Shown in pieces: positions 37,300-47,513 of a stretch of DNA of 64,000 nt (the first letter of the stretch is position 1; every line of letters starts with the position of its first letter). This stretch comes from Clostridiales bacterium. GTDB lineage: Bacteria > Bacillota > Clostridia > Peptostreptococcales > Anaerovoracaceae. The translations under genes and the position numbers were made by a program. The notes under the pieces were generated by a model, which was not told where the DNA came from, made no database searches, and saw nothing but the letters and a program-made list of their open reading frames with translations. The stretch spans positions 17,475 to 81,474 of the forward strand of contig JALFNS010000039.1 of assembly GCA_022773945.1 (NCBI GenBank), read 5' to 3'.

Positions 37300-38210
37300 T
37301 CTCCTATCACCTCGACAGCTTGAGAATCACTCAAGTATTCCGATAAATCGTACCACTTCATTGTATCATATCTTCTGAACCAGGTTAACTGTCTTTTAGC
37401 ATAATGCCTGGAATTTTTTTTAATATTATCGATGGCTGTCTCAAGGGTGCAACGTCCATCCAGATACTCCAGCATCTCCTTGTATCCGATGCCCTTCATC
37501 GAGGTGAAGGACTCGTCGAGACCCATGTCAAGGAGCCCTCTGACCTCTTCCTCAAGGCCTTCGTCAATCATCATGTCAACACGTCTGTTTATACGTGAAT
37601 AGAGCTCCTCACGAGGTCTTGTGAGGCCTATGAGGACAGCGTCATAGAGAAAGTCCTCCTCCCTGGCCTCTGCGAAGGGTCTCACCTTTTTTTCGCCCTC
37701 CTTCAGCCTCTCCAGCGCTCTTATGACCTTCTTGACATTGTTTGGGTGAATTCGAGCCGCCGCCTCCGGATCCGCATCCTCCAGCATGCAGTGAAGATAC
37801 TCTCTTCCCTTTTCTTCAGCCAGAGCCAGAAGCTCCTCCCTGTACTCACTGTTTTCCGGTGCTTTTGCGAAATCCATAGGCAGGAGAAGACTGTTGAGGT
37901 AGAGACCAGTTCCTCCGGCGATTACCGGCAGCCTGCCTCTGCTTATAATGTCCGCTACAGCCTCCCGTGCCAGACGCTGATAATCCGCAACGGTGAAGGG
38001 TTCTCTCGGATCCGCAAAATCCACAAGATGATGGGGCACTCTGGACAGCTCCTCGGGGGACGGTTTGGCGCTTCCTATGTTCATGTATCTGTATATCTGC
38101 ATTGAGTCGCATGATACAATCTCACCGTTGAAGGCTTCAGCCGCTCTGATGGCGTATTCTGTTTTTCCCACGGCCGTCGGCCCTGCTATAACAAGTATTC
38201 TGTCTCTCAT
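37278..38210 (-). CDS. miaA: tRNA dimethylallyltransferase
   Basis: VIAGPTAVGKTEYAI, SCDSMQIYRYMNIGSAKP, GGTGLYLNSLL. Confidence 0.97.
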   Translation of the reverse strand: MRDRILVIAGPTAVGKTEYAIRAAEAFNGEIVSCDSMQIYRYMNIGSAKPSPEELSRVPHHLVDFADPREPFTVADYQRLAREAVADIISRGRLPVIAGGTGLYLNSLLLPMDFAKAPENSEYREELLALAEEKGREYLHCMLEDADPEAAARIHPNNVKKVIRALERLKEGEKKVRPFAEAREEDFLYDAVLIGLTRPREELYSRINRRVDMMIDEGLEEEVRGLLDMGLDESFTSMKGIGYKEMLEYLDGRCTLETAIDNIKKNSRHYAKRQLTWFRRYDTMKWYDLSEYLSDSQAVEVIGECLTRRI

Positions 38211-39955
38211 ACTCTCCTGAACATCTTCTCTATTTCATATTTTCTCAGTCTGATGAATGTGGGTCTGCCGTGAGGACACGAGAAAGGATTCTCGCACCTC
38301 TTCAGCTGGTTTATTAGGCTGACCGCCTCCTCGGGCTCAAGTCTGTCTCCGCCCTTAACGGAGGCCTTGCAGGCTCTCATTATTATTCTGTCAATTGCCT
38401 TACGGTCTGTGACATCTATCCTGTCCTCCAGTGAAGCGACGAAATCTCTGAGGAAGTCTTCTGCCTCCTCGACTTCCGTGAAAGCCGGTATTTCTCTTAT
38501 AAGATAGGTGCTGTCACCGAAGAATTCCGCACCGTAACCCAGCTTTCTCAGCTGCGGGAGCCATCTTTCCTCGGAAGCTGCCGCATCCGGAGGAAGAACT
38601 ATGCTCAGAGGCGTCAGAAGCTGCTGTGACAGCTTCTCCGATGCCGCATACTGATTCTTCATCTTCTCGTAGAATATTCTCTCGTGAGCTGCATGCTGGT
38701 CTATCATGAAAAAGCTGTCCTCGTTCTGAGCGATAATGTAGGTGTTGAAGACGGTTCCTCTGATTTCCAGACTGTCGAAGTCAAATTCCTTTCTTACCGG
38801 CGGAATTTCCACAGGTTCCTCACGCACAACAGGCTGAGGAGTGTTCTCATGACGTACAGTGGACAATATTTGTTTTATGTCAACCTGTTTCTCTTCCTCT
38901 CTGATTTCGGGTTTTGCAGTAAGCTTCGGTACCTCTGCAGGCCCGGTCTCAGGAACAGCTCTTGTCACTCCCTCTTCGCCTCTCAGTCCGCGTGCCACAG
39001 CCTCGGATATGAAGTCCTCCACTCTGAAAACATCGCCGAACCGGACTTCCTTCTTGGCCGGATGAATGTTGACATCCACAGTATCTCCCGGAACCGACAG
39101 GAAGAGGAAAGCCACAGGGAACCTTCCCTGCATGAGCCTCTCTCTGTATCCCTTCTCCAGTCCCCGTCTCATAACATCGCTGGACACGACTCTGCCGTTG
39201 ACACAGTAAATCTGCCTGTTTCTCGAGGACAGTGTGTATGAAGGGTTCGATACGAAGCCTCTGAGAACCATGCCGTCCTCGTCTCCCGTAACAGGAATGA
39301 GATATTTACCTGTCTCGGCTCCGTATATGCTGACTATGTTGTTGAGGAAGTTTCCCTTACCCGAGGTGGTGAATACTCCCTTGCCTCCGCTGATGAAGCT
39401 GATTCTTATATCCGGATATGACATTGCCATTCGTGAGAGCATGTCAGTGATTCGCCTCGTCTCCGATGCATCCGAGGACAGGAACTTAAGCCTGGCGGGC
39501 AGATTGAAGAACAGGTCTCTGACCGTTATGGTAGTCCCTTCGGGACAGCCGGTACCTCTCATGTCCTTCACTTCGCTTTCCTCGGCCACAACCCTGGTGC
39601 CTTTGCGGTCCTCCGCGCGTCTGGTGACCATTTCGACTCGGGATACCGCGCAGATGCTGGCGAGAGCTTCTCCGCGAAATCCCAGTGTTTCTATATTGTC
39701 CAGGTCCTCAACCTTCTCTATCTTGCTGGTGGCGTGGCGCATGAAAGCGGCGGGAATCTCCTCTCCTGCGATGCCGCATCCGTTATCGGTTACCCTGATG
39801 TAGGATTTGCCTCCGTTTCTTATTTCAACGGTGATGCTGTCGGCGCCTGCATCGATGGAGTTTTCAACAAGCTCCTTGATTATGGAGACGGGGCGGTCTA
39901 TGACCTCGCCCGCCGCTATTTTATCCGCAACGTTCTTGTCGAGAATTCTTATCAT
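38207..39955 (-). CDS. mutL: DNA mismatch repair protein MutL
   Basis: IAAGEVIDRPVSIIKELVENSIDAGA, GFRGEALASI, C-terminal ACKASVKGGDRL and CPHGRPTF. Confidence 0.98.
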   Translation of the reverse strand: MIRILDKNVADKIAAGEVIDRPVSIIKELVENSIDAGADSITVEIRNGGKSYIRVTDNGCGIAGEEIPAAFMRHATSKIEKVEDLDNIETLGFRGEALASICAVSRVEMVTRRAEDRKGTRVVAEESEVKDMRGTGCPEGTTITVRDLFFNLPARLKFLSSDASETRRITDMLSRMAMSYPDIRISFISGGKGVFTTSGKGNFLNNIVSIYGAETGKYLIPVTGDEDGMVLRGFVSNPSYTLSSRNRQIYCVNGRVVSSDVMRRGLEKGYRERLMQGRFPVAFLFLSVPGDTVDVNIHPAKKEVRFGDVFRVEDFISEAVARGLRGEEGVTRAVPETGPAEVPKLTAKPEIREEEKQVDIKQILSTVRHENTPQPVVREEPVEIPPVRKEFDFDSLEIRGTVFNTYIIAQNEDSFFMIDQHAAHERIFYEKMKNQYAASEKLSQQLLTPLSIVLPPDAAASEERWLPQLRKLGYGAEFFGDSTYLIREIPAFTEVEEAEDFLRDFVASLEDRIDVTDRKAIDRIIMRACKASVKGGDRLEPEEAVSLINQLKRCENPFSCPHGRPTFIRLRKYEIEKMFRRV

Positions 39956-42552
39956 AGGTATTCCTTAAGCTCCTCCAGTATTCTGAGCGCCTCCGACGGC
40001 GTGGTGTTCATGAGATCCAGCGCCTTGAGTCTGGCCGTTACAGGATCCGGTATTCCGGCGAAGAAGGAAAGCTGCTCCTCCTCTTCGACATGCCTGCCCT
40101 CATCCTGAACAGCCTCCAGATTGCTCTCCATATTGTTTCTCAGCGACTCCAGATGAATCTGAGCCCTGTCAAGGAGTTCAGCCGGTGCTCCGGCAAGTCT
40201 GGCCACGTGTATCCCGTAGCTGCGGCTGGCGCTGCCTTCGATTATCTTATGGAGAAATACGATGCTGCCGTTTTCCTCCGATACGTCCACATTCAGATTC
40301 CTGACACCGGGCAGTGAGCCTTCGAGAACCGTCATCTCATGGTAATGGGTGGCGAAGAGCGTTCTGATGTGCCTCCCGGCGGCGCACATGAACTCAGCGG
40401 CAGCCCATGCTATGGAAAGGCCGTCGTAGGTGCTGGTGCCTCTTCCGATTTCATCGAGAATAACCAGGCTCCGCTCCGTTGCCGTGTTCAGTATATATGA
40501 GAGCTCGCTCATCTCAACGAAAAAGGTGCTCTGACCTCTGGCCAGATTGTCGGAAGCGCCTATTCTGGTGAAAATCCTGTCGCATATCCCTATTCTCGCC
40601 TTTTCACAAGGCACGAAGCACCCGGCCTGCGCCATGAGCACGATGAGAGCAGTCTGCCTCATATAGGTGGATTTACCGGCCATATTCGGCCCCGTTATTA
40701 TGAGGAGATTGCTGTCCGTTCTGTTCATGTAGGTGTCATTGCTTACGAAGACACCGTCTCTGATTGTCTGCTCGATTACAGGATGGCGTCCCTTCACTAT
40801 GGATATGACATCACCGTCATCAACCTCAGGCTTCACATAGTTCATCTTCTCCGAAACATCTGCAAAGGCCGCAAGCACATCCAGAGAGGATATGGCCTCC
40901 GATGTCTCCTGTATGGTGCCGGTGTACTCTCTCAGCTTATCTCTGATCTCCGTGAAGAGCTCGTATTCAAGCCTGTTTATCTTGCCCTCGGCGTTGAGGA
41001 CGATGCTCTCCGTCTCCTTCAGCTGAGGTGTTATGTATCTCTCGCTGTTGGCGAGAGTCTGCTTCCTTATGTAATCCTCGGGAACCATATCGTAATATGA
41101 TTTCGTAACCTCGAGGTAATAGCCGAACACCTTGTTGTATCCCACCTTGAGGTTTTTGATTCCCGTACGTTCCCTCTCGCTCGTTTCCAGAGAGGCTATC
41201 CACTCTCGTGCATCTCTTATGGAATCCTTCAGCTCATCAAGCTCCGAAGAGTATCCTCTTCTTATCAGCCCGCCTTCCTTGAGTGTGAATGGAGGCTCTT
41301 CGGTGATTCCTCGCCCTATGAGGTCGCATACATCATCCAGCGTGTCTATACTGCCGTTAATTCTGCCCAGAAGTCCGGTGCAGGCTTCCAGCTCGCTCTT
41401 GATGTCAGGCAGTGCCATACATGAGTTTCTGAGCGCGATGAGGTCTTTGCCGTTGGCCTTGCCTGTGGCTATGCGGCCCGTAAGCCTTCTGAAGTCATAG
41501 ACCTGCCTCAGGGCCTCGCGGATGTTGTTTCTCATGAGAACATCATCCAGAAGAACCTCCACGGCGTCCAGCCTGTCACGGATGGCATCCAGCCTGTTAA
41601 GAGGCTCCCTGAGCCACTGCTTCATCTTCCTGGAGCCCATGGCAGTGCGTGTCCTGTCCAGGACGCCCAGCAGAGAACCCTGAAGCTTCTTCTCGAAGAG
41701 TGTCTCCGTTATCTCCAGATTCTTGAGCGTCGACTTGTCCAGAGACATATGCTCGTCCATGGAATACACGTTAAGATTTCTGATATGACTCAGTTCGTTC
41801 TTCTGCATCTGCTGCAGATAGAGCAGGAGTGAACCCAGGGCCATGCCCGAGGGACTTCCCTCCTCAATACCGAGTCCGTGAAGCGCGGAAACGCCGAATC
41901 TGCTTCTTATGGCATCCTCTGCCGCTTCCCTTCTGTAGAACTTATCTTCCGCTATATTAAAATATGCCTCACATACAGGCATAATATCTTCAATGTTAAT
42001 GACATCTGCCGTTTCACGGTCCGTTATAACCTCCCGGGCTCCGATTTTAACCAGTTCGTTAAGCAGGGATTCTCCCGCCTCCCGTCCGGATACGGATGTC
42101 AGATTTATCTCTCCCGTTGAAACATCACAATAAGCCAGACCGAATTCCTTCTCTCCGGCGAATACAGATGCTATGAAATTGTTCTCGTCCTCTCTGAGCA
42201 TACTGCTGCTCATCACAGTACCCGGGGTTACTATCTGCACAACCTCCCGGGATACAATACCCCTGGCTGCGGCTGGATCCTCCGTCTGCTCGCATATGGC
42301 CACCTTGTAGCCTTTGTCTATGAGACGGGAGATGTAGCCTTCCGCGGCATGGAAAGGGACTCCGCACATGGGAGCCCTTTCTTCAAGTCCGCATTGTTTA
42401 CCTGTCAGTGTGAGTTCCAGCTCTCGAGAAGCCAATTCAGCATCATCGAAAAACATCTCATAGAAGTCTCCGAGCCTGAAAAACAGTATACAGTCCCTAT
42501 AGTCCTCCTTGATGTCCAGATACTGCTGCATCATAGGTGACAGTTTTTTCAT
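39952..42552 (-). CDS. mutS: DNA mismatch repair protein MutS
   Basis: LFFRLGDFYEMFFDDA, TGPNMAGKSTYMRQ, LDEIGRGTSTYDGLSIAWA. Confidence 0.98.
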   Translation of the reverse strand: MKKLSPMMQQYLDIKEDYRDCILFFRLGDFYEMFFDDAELASRELELTLTGKQCGLEERAPMCGVPFHAAEGYISRLIDKGYKVAICEQTEDPAAARGIVSREVVQIVTPGTVMSSSMLREDENNFIASVFAGEKEFGLAYCDVSTGEINLTSVSGREAGESLLNELVKIGAREVITDRETADVINIEDIMPVCEAYFNIAEDKFYRREAAEDAIRSRFGVSALHGLGIEEGSPSGMALGSLLLYLQQMQKNELSHIRNLNVYSMDEHMSLDKSTLKNLEITETLFEKKLQGSLLGVLDRTRTAMGSRKMKQWLREPLNRLDAIRDRLDAVEVLLDDVLMRNNIREALRQVYDFRRLTGRIATGKANGKDLIALRNSCMALPDIKSELEACTGLLGRINGSIDTLDDVCDLIGRGITEEPPFTLKEGGLIRRGYSSELDELKDSIRDAREWIASLETSERERTGIKNLKVGYNKVFGYYLEVTKSYYDMVPEDYIRKQTLANSERYITPQLKETESIVLNAEGKINRLEYELFTEIRDKLREYTGTIQETSEAISSLDVLAAFADVSEKMNYVKPEVDDGDVISIVKGRHPVIEQTIRDGVFVSNDTYMNRTDSNLLIITGPNMAGKSTYMRQTALIVLMAQAGCFVPCEKARIGICDRIFTRIGASDNLARGQSTFFVEMSELSYILNTATERSLVILDEIGRGTSTYDGLSIAWAAAEFMCAAGRHIRTLFATHYHEMTVLEGSLPGVRNLNVDVSEENGSIVFLHKIIEGSASRSYGIHVARLAGAPAELLDRAQIHLESLRNNMESNLEAVQDEGRHVEEEEQLSFFAGIPDPVTARLKALDLMNTTPSEALRILEELKEYL

Positions 42553-42553
42553 T

Positions 42554-43753
42554 TTATTTTCCCAGTTTCTTATTATAGGCCTCTATGCCCAGAGCTATGA
42601 GCTGTGCGCCTCTTCTCATGGAATCCTTGTCCAGAACGTAGGCGATTCTCATCTCGTCCTTGCCCAGACCCGGTGTTGAATAGAATCCCTCTGCAGGAGC
42701 GAACATAACCGTCTCTCCATTGTCGTCGAACTCCTTAAGGAGGAACATGAGGAAGTCCTCCACGCTGTCTACAGGAAGCTTGCATGTGAGATAGAATGCG
42801 CCTCCCGGCTTCTGGCACACAACTCCCGGAATCTTGATGAGCTCTTCATAGGCCGCATCTCTTCTGGAGCAGTACTCAGCCTTGACCTCGTCATAATATG
42901 ACTTGTCCAGTCTGTAGAGTGCGGCTGCACCGATCTGTTCCAGTGTAGGACAGCAGAGTCTGCCCTGTGCCAGCTTCAGAATACCGCTCATGAGTTCCTC
43001 GTTCTTGGATATAACGGCTCCCACTCTGGCTCCGCATGCGGAGAATCTCTTTGATACAGAGTCAACGATTACAACTCTGTCGGCAATATCCTCAAGCATT
43101 CCGAAGGAAGTTGCCTCCCTGCCGTCATAGGCGAATTCTCTGTACACTTCGTCGGATATGATCCACAGGTCGTGTTCCTTCGCTATTTCACCGATGAGCT
43201 TCATCTCATCAAGTGTGAGCACTCTGCCTGTAGGGTTTCCCGGGCTGATGCAGCATATAGCCTTGGTTGCAGGTGTTATCGCCGCTTCAATAAGCTCTCT
43301 CTTCGCCCATGCGTATCCGTCCTCGGCCTTAGTTGTAATAGGAACCAGACTGCCGTTAACCTGATTGCAGAATGTATTGTAATTTGTATAGAAAGGTTCG
43401 GCAATTACAGCCTCATCTCCCGGATTGAGGAGGGCTGTGAATATCATTGTAAGCGCCTCTGAACCGCCGTTGGTGATGAGAATATCCTTTCTCTCATAGT
43501 TCATGTCGTACATCTTCATGTAATCGATCATGGCATCGAGAAGCTCGATAACTCCGCCGGATTCGGCATAAGCGATAACCTTCTTGTCGAAGTTGTCAAT
43601 CGCTTCCTTGAAGCAGGCAGGAGTTTCAACATCAGGCTGTCCTATATTGAGACGATAGACCTTCTTGCCCCGGGCCTCCGCTTCAAAAGCATAGGTGTTG
43701 AATCTTCTGATTGGCGAAAACTGCATCGCCGCAACTCTCTTGGATACTTCCAT
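42554..43753 (-). CDS. Class I/II pyridoxal-phosphate aminotransferase
   Basis: ISPGNPTGRVL, ISDEVYREFAYDG, VDSVSKRFSACGARVG PLP-lysine region. Confidence 0.94.
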   Translation of the reverse strand: MEVSKRVAAMQFSPIRRFNTYAFEAEARGKKVYRLNIGQPDVETPACFKEAIDNFDKKVIAYAESGGVIELLDAMIDYMKMYDMNYERKDILITNGGSEALTMIFTALLNPGDEAVIAEPFYTNYNTFCNQVNGSLVPITTKAEDGYAWAKRELIEAAITPATKAICCISPGNPTGRVLTLDEMKLIGEIAKEHDLWIISDEVYREFAYDGREATSFGMLEDIADRVVIVDSVSKRFSACGARVGAVISKNEELMSGILKLAQGRLCCPTLEQIGAAALYRLDKSYYDEVKAEYCSRRDAAYEELIKIPGVVCQKPGGAFYLTCKLPVDSVEDFLMFLLKEFDDNGETVMFAPAEGFYSTPGLGKDEMRIAYVLDKDSMRRGAQLIALGIEAYNKKLGK

Positions 43754-43791
43754 TACTACACTCTCCTTTTACACTTTTTATAAATCATTGT

Positions 43792-44580
43792 TTATAAACT
43801 ATGATGTGATTCTAACACAACATTATCGATATTTACCACATTATCGCACTTTTTTTTCTTCATGAAAAGCAGATATTCTATATTGCCCTTCGTCCCCTTC
43901 ACAGGTGAATATGTGAGCCCGTGAGGATAGAGTCCGTTCTCCTCTCCGTATGCGATAACATTAGCTATTACCTCTCTGTGAACGCTGCTGTCTCTGACTA
44001 TTCCCTTCTTGCCCACCTGTTCTCTGCCTGCCTCAAACTGCGGCTTGACAAGACATACCAGTGAACCCTTCTCGTCCAGAAGACGGGCTGCCACGGGAAA
44101 TACCAGCTTCAGCGATATGAAGGAAACATCTATGCTGATAAAATCAGCATCCGTCCCCACCTCGTCGACGTCAAGGTATCTGATATTGCATTTCTCCATG
44201 TTGACCACGCGGCTGTCGTTTCTCAGCTTCCAGTCAAGCTGTCCGTAGCCCACGTCGATGGCATAGACCTGCCTCGCACCATTCTGCAGCATGCAGTCGG
44301 TAAATCCTCCCGTGGAGGCACCTATGTCCACTGCCTTTGCATCCCTGAGACATATGTCCCAGAGCTCCATTGCCTTCTCCAGCTTCAGTCCTCCCCTGCT
44401 CACATAGGGGCAGAGGGCTTCCTTAATCGTTATCTCAGCCTCCTCCTTGACGGAAGTGCCAGGCTTGTCCACACGCTGTCCGTCAACGTAGACAAGGCCT
44501 GCCATTATTGAGCCTCTTGCCTTCTCCCGGGACGGAAACAGCCCCTTCTCAACTGCCAGAACATCAATTCTCTTTTTCAA
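43792..44580 (-). CDS. tlyA: TlyA family rRNA methyltransferase / S4-domain protein
   Basis: N-terminal S4 domain; VDIGASTGGFTDCMLQNGA; follows dxs. Confidence 0.95.
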   Translation of the reverse strand: MKKRIDVLAVEKGLFPSREKARGSIMAGLVYVDGQRVDKPGTSVKEEAEITIKEALCPYVSRGGLKLEKAMELWDICLRDAKAVDIGASTGGFTDCMLQNGARQVYAIDVGYGQLDWKLRNDSRVVNMEKCNIRYLDVDEVGTDADFISIDVSFISLKLVFPVAARLLDEKGSLVCLVKPQFEAGREQVGKKGIVRDSSVHREVIANVIAYGEENGLYPHGLTYSPVKGTKGNIEYLLFMKKKKCDNVVNIDNVVLESHHSL

Positions 44581-46414
44581 TGAGTATCCTTTCTGCTATA
44601 CCTGCTCCATGGAGATTGTATCTCTCATAGAGCTCCTTCTGCGTTCCGTGTTCTATGAATCTGTCAGGCCAGCCCAGATTGACAACCCGGCAGTCCTCAG
44701 ACGACAGTATTGATGACAGTGTCTCACCGAAGCCGCCCGAAATCACTCCGTCCTCGACGGTTACGGTAAGCGGTGTCTTCCTGCCGTATTTCATTACCAT
44801 CTCTGCGTCAACCGGTTTGATAAATACCGGATCGATGACCGCAGCCTCTATGCCCTTCTCCGACAGTATTTCCGCAGCCTCCAGAGCGTGGGGCACCATA
44901 TTTCCCACGGCCCATAGGGCTACGTCTGTTCCTTCTCTCAGAACAGCCGCCCTGCCGGATTCGACACTGCTTTCGAAGTCGAGAGACAGTGCACTGCCGC
45001 GAGGATATCTGATGGCGCAGGGACCTTCACAGGTGCGTGCGTATTCCAGCATCGCCCTGAGCTGATTCCCGTCCCTCGGTGCCATTATCTCCATTCCCGG
45101 CATGGACTTGAGATATGCTATATCGAATATTCCGTGATGTGTTTCTCCGTCGGCTCCCACTACGCCGGCTCTGTCAATACAGAAGGTGACCGGCAGCTTC
45201 TGGAGGCATACGTCCTCGAGTATCTCATCGTATCCCCTCTGAAGGAATGTAGAGTATATGGCCGCAAAAGGCTTAAGGCCCGCCTTCGCCAGCCCTGCTG
45301 CAAAGGACACCGCATGCTCCTCTGCTATTCCCACGTCGTAGAATCTGTCAGGGCAGAGCTTCGCGAACTCTACAAGTCCCACACCCTCTGTCATTGCCGC
45401 GCTTATAGCGACGAGTCTGTCGTCTCTGAGAGCCATATTGAGGAATTCGGAGCCGAATACCTTTGAATATGACAAGCCTGACGGGGATGTCTCTCCGGTG
45501 TCAGGATTGAAGGGACCTATGCCGTGGAACACATTAGGCTTCTCCTCCGCCTTGCTGTAGCCTTTGCCCTTCCTGGTGGTGGCGTGAATGAGTACCGGTC
45601 CGCCGATCGTCGCAGCTCTCTCGAAGGTTTTGACAAGCTCCTTCACATTGTGCCCGTCTATAGGTCCCAGATACTTGAAACCCAGCTCCTCGAAGAGTAT
45701 TCCGTCTATAACCGCGTATTTGATGCCTTCCTTGGCCTTGTGTATCCCGGATATAACTCCTTCACCGATGACAGGAACCTTGGACAGTCCTCTCTTCACC
45801 GACGTTTTCGCGTGTATGTAATTCTCCGTGCTGGTAATTCTGCCCAGTGATTTGGACAGACCGCCCGTGTTGTCCGATATGGACATTCCGTTGTCGTTCA
45901 GAAGGACGATCAGGTCCGTGTTCATGTTACCCGCGTTGTTCAGAGCCTCGAAGGCAAGTCCTCCCGTCATGGCGCCGTCGCCGATGACCGAAACAACCTT
46001 GTAATTCTCCTTCTTCAGATCTCTGGCGGCTGCCATTCCCAGCCCGAGGGAAATGGAATTGCTGCTGTGTCCCGTGTCGAAGAGATCGAATACACTCTCT
46101 GCCGATTTAGGAAACCCGCTCATGCCGTCCAGCTGCCTGAGACCGGAAAACCCCTCAATTCTCCCCGTAAGTATCTTATGAACGTAGCTCTGATGACCCA
46201 CGTCGAATATTATCTTGTCGTAAGGCGTGTCAAAGCACTTGTGGAGGGCTACCGTAATCTCAACAATGCCCAGATTGGAGGCGAGATGCCCTCCTGTCTC
46301 CGATACGGACTCCACCAGAAAATCCCTGAGCTCGTAGCAGAGAAGCTCCAGCTCGTCGAAATCCATCTTCTTGAGATCGTCGGGAAACGTGTGCTTTCTC
46401 AGATAATCACTCAT
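44564..46414 (-). CDS. dxs: 1-deoxy-D-xylulose-5-phosphate synthase
   Basis: TPYDKIIFDVGHQSYVHKILTGR, GDGAMTGGLAFEALNN, DRAGVVGADGETHHG. Confidence 0.98.
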   Translation of the reverse strand: MSDYLRKHTFPDDLKKMDFDELELLCYELRDFLVESVSETGGHLASNLGIVEITVALHKCFDTPYDKIIFDVGHQSYVHKILTGRIEGFSGLRQLDGMSGFPKSAESVFDLFDTGHSSNSISLGLGMAAARDLKKENYKVVSVIGDGAMTGGLAFEALNNAGNMNTDLIVLLNDNGMSISDNTGGLSKSLGRITSTENYIHAKTSVKRGLSKVPVIGEGVISGIHKAKEGIKYAVIDGILFEELGFKYLGPIDGHNVKELVKTFERAATIGGPVLIHATTRKGKGYSKAEEKPNVFHGIGPFNPDTGETSPSGLSYSKVFGSEFLNMALRDDRLVAISAAMTEGVGLVEFAKLCPDRFYDVGIAEEHAVSFAAGLAKAGLKPFAAIYSTFLQRGYDEILEDVCLQKLPVTFCIDRAGVVGADGETHHGIFDIAYLKSMPGMEIMAPRDGNQLRAMLEYARTCEGPCAIRYPRGSALSLDFESSVESGRAAVLREGTDVALWAVGNMVPHALEAAEILSEKGIEAAVIDPVFIKPVDAEMVMKYGRKTPLTVTVEDGVISGGFGETLSSILSSEDCRVVNLGWPDRFIEHGTQKELYERYNLHGAGIAERILIEKEN

Positions 46415-46417
46415 GGC

Positions 46418-47314
46418 TCAGTTTCCCCTCACTTCGAGGTTCTCAGCCAGCTTGACCAGAACCTCCGCATTGTCGTAATAAGGCTTGAGAACCTCAATCG
46501 CTCTGGCCGTTCTGGCATGGAGTCTGGCCTTGGATTCTTCAAGCCCGTAGAGTGACGGGTATGTGGCCTTCTTCTTGATGCTGTCCATACCGGACTTCTT
46601 GCCCATTTCCTCCTCTTCGCCTATGATATCGAGTATATCGTCCCGAATCTGGAAGGCCAGACCCAGATTTTCACCGTATACGGTAAGCCTCTCCAGTGTG
46701 TCGGAATCCGCATCCCCCAGCATGGCGCCGGCTCTGATAGCCGCAGTTATGAGGGTTGCCGTCTTGGTGAGATGTATATAGTCCAGCATTTCAGGGGAGC
46801 AGTTTCTGTCCTCGGCCTCAATGTCGGCCACCTGACCTGCTATGATGCCCCTGACTCCGGAGCCTCTGCATATTTCGTTGTAGGCTCTTATCCTGTTCTT
46901 GAGGGCTTTGTCGTCATCAAGATAGAGAAGCATGTCTCTGGACATTGCCTCGAAGGCCGCCGACTGGAGTCCGTCTCCTGCCAGAGTAGCTATTGCCTCG
47001 CCGTAAACCTTGTGGTTTGTTGGCTGTCCTCTTCTCATGTCGTCATCGTCCATACACGGCAGATCGTCGTGTATCAGGGAATACGTATGAATATACTCCA
47101 CTGCGCAGGCGTAAGGCAGTGCCTCCTCAACATTGCCTCCGCAGAAGTCGCATGCCGCCAGCAGAAGCACCGGTCTTACCCGCTTGCCTCCCGCAGCCAG
47201 ACTGTACTTCATGGCATCATAGAGTGTTATGCTCTTGTGGTCGATATCCGGAATGAAGTCCGTCAGATGCTCCTCAATAAGCTCCTTGTAATTCTCAAAT
47301 GTGTACTCCTTCAT
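46418..47314 (-). CDS. ispA: Polyprenyl (farnesyl/geranyl) diphosphate synthase
   Basis: GGKRVRPVL, YSLIHDDLPCMDDDDMRRGQPTNH, FQIRDDILD. Confidence 0.96.
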   Translation of the reverse strand: MKEYTFENYKELIEEHLTDFIPDIDHKSITLYDAMKYSLAAGGKRVRPVLLLAACDFCGGNVEEALPYACAVEYIHTYSLIHDDLPCMDDDDMRRGQPTNHKVYGEAIATLAGDGLQSAAFEAMSRDMLLYLDDDKALKNRIRAYNEICRGSGVRGIIAGQVADIEAEDRNCSPEMLDYIHLTKTATLITAAIRAGAMLGDADSDTLERLTVYGENLGLAFQIRDDILDIIGEEEEMGKKSGMDSIKKKATYPSLYGLEESKARLHARTARAIEVLKPYYDNAEVLVKLAENLEVRGN

Positions 47315-47315
47315 C

Positions 47316-47513
47316 TCATTCCTCCTCTCTGCTCAGTGTTTCTATCTTCTGTTCCGCCCTGTTCAGGATTTCCCTGCATTCTCTGTAGGCCTCGAGTCCT
47401 TTTTCGTAGCTCTCAATGGCCTCATCCAGAGTGGTCTGCTGATCTCTCAGCTTCTCCGATGACTGCTCCAGCTTCCTGAGAGCATCCTCGAAGGTGGTAT
47501 TCTTATCACTCAT
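47316..47513 (-). CDS. xseB: Exodeoxyribonuclease VII small subunit
   Basis: TFEDALRKLEQSSEKL...LDEAIESYEKGLE; downstream of xseA. Confidence 0.95.
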   Translation of the reverse strand: MSDKNTTFEDALRKLEQSSEKLRDQQTTLDEAIESYEKGLEAYRECREILNRAEQKIETLSREEE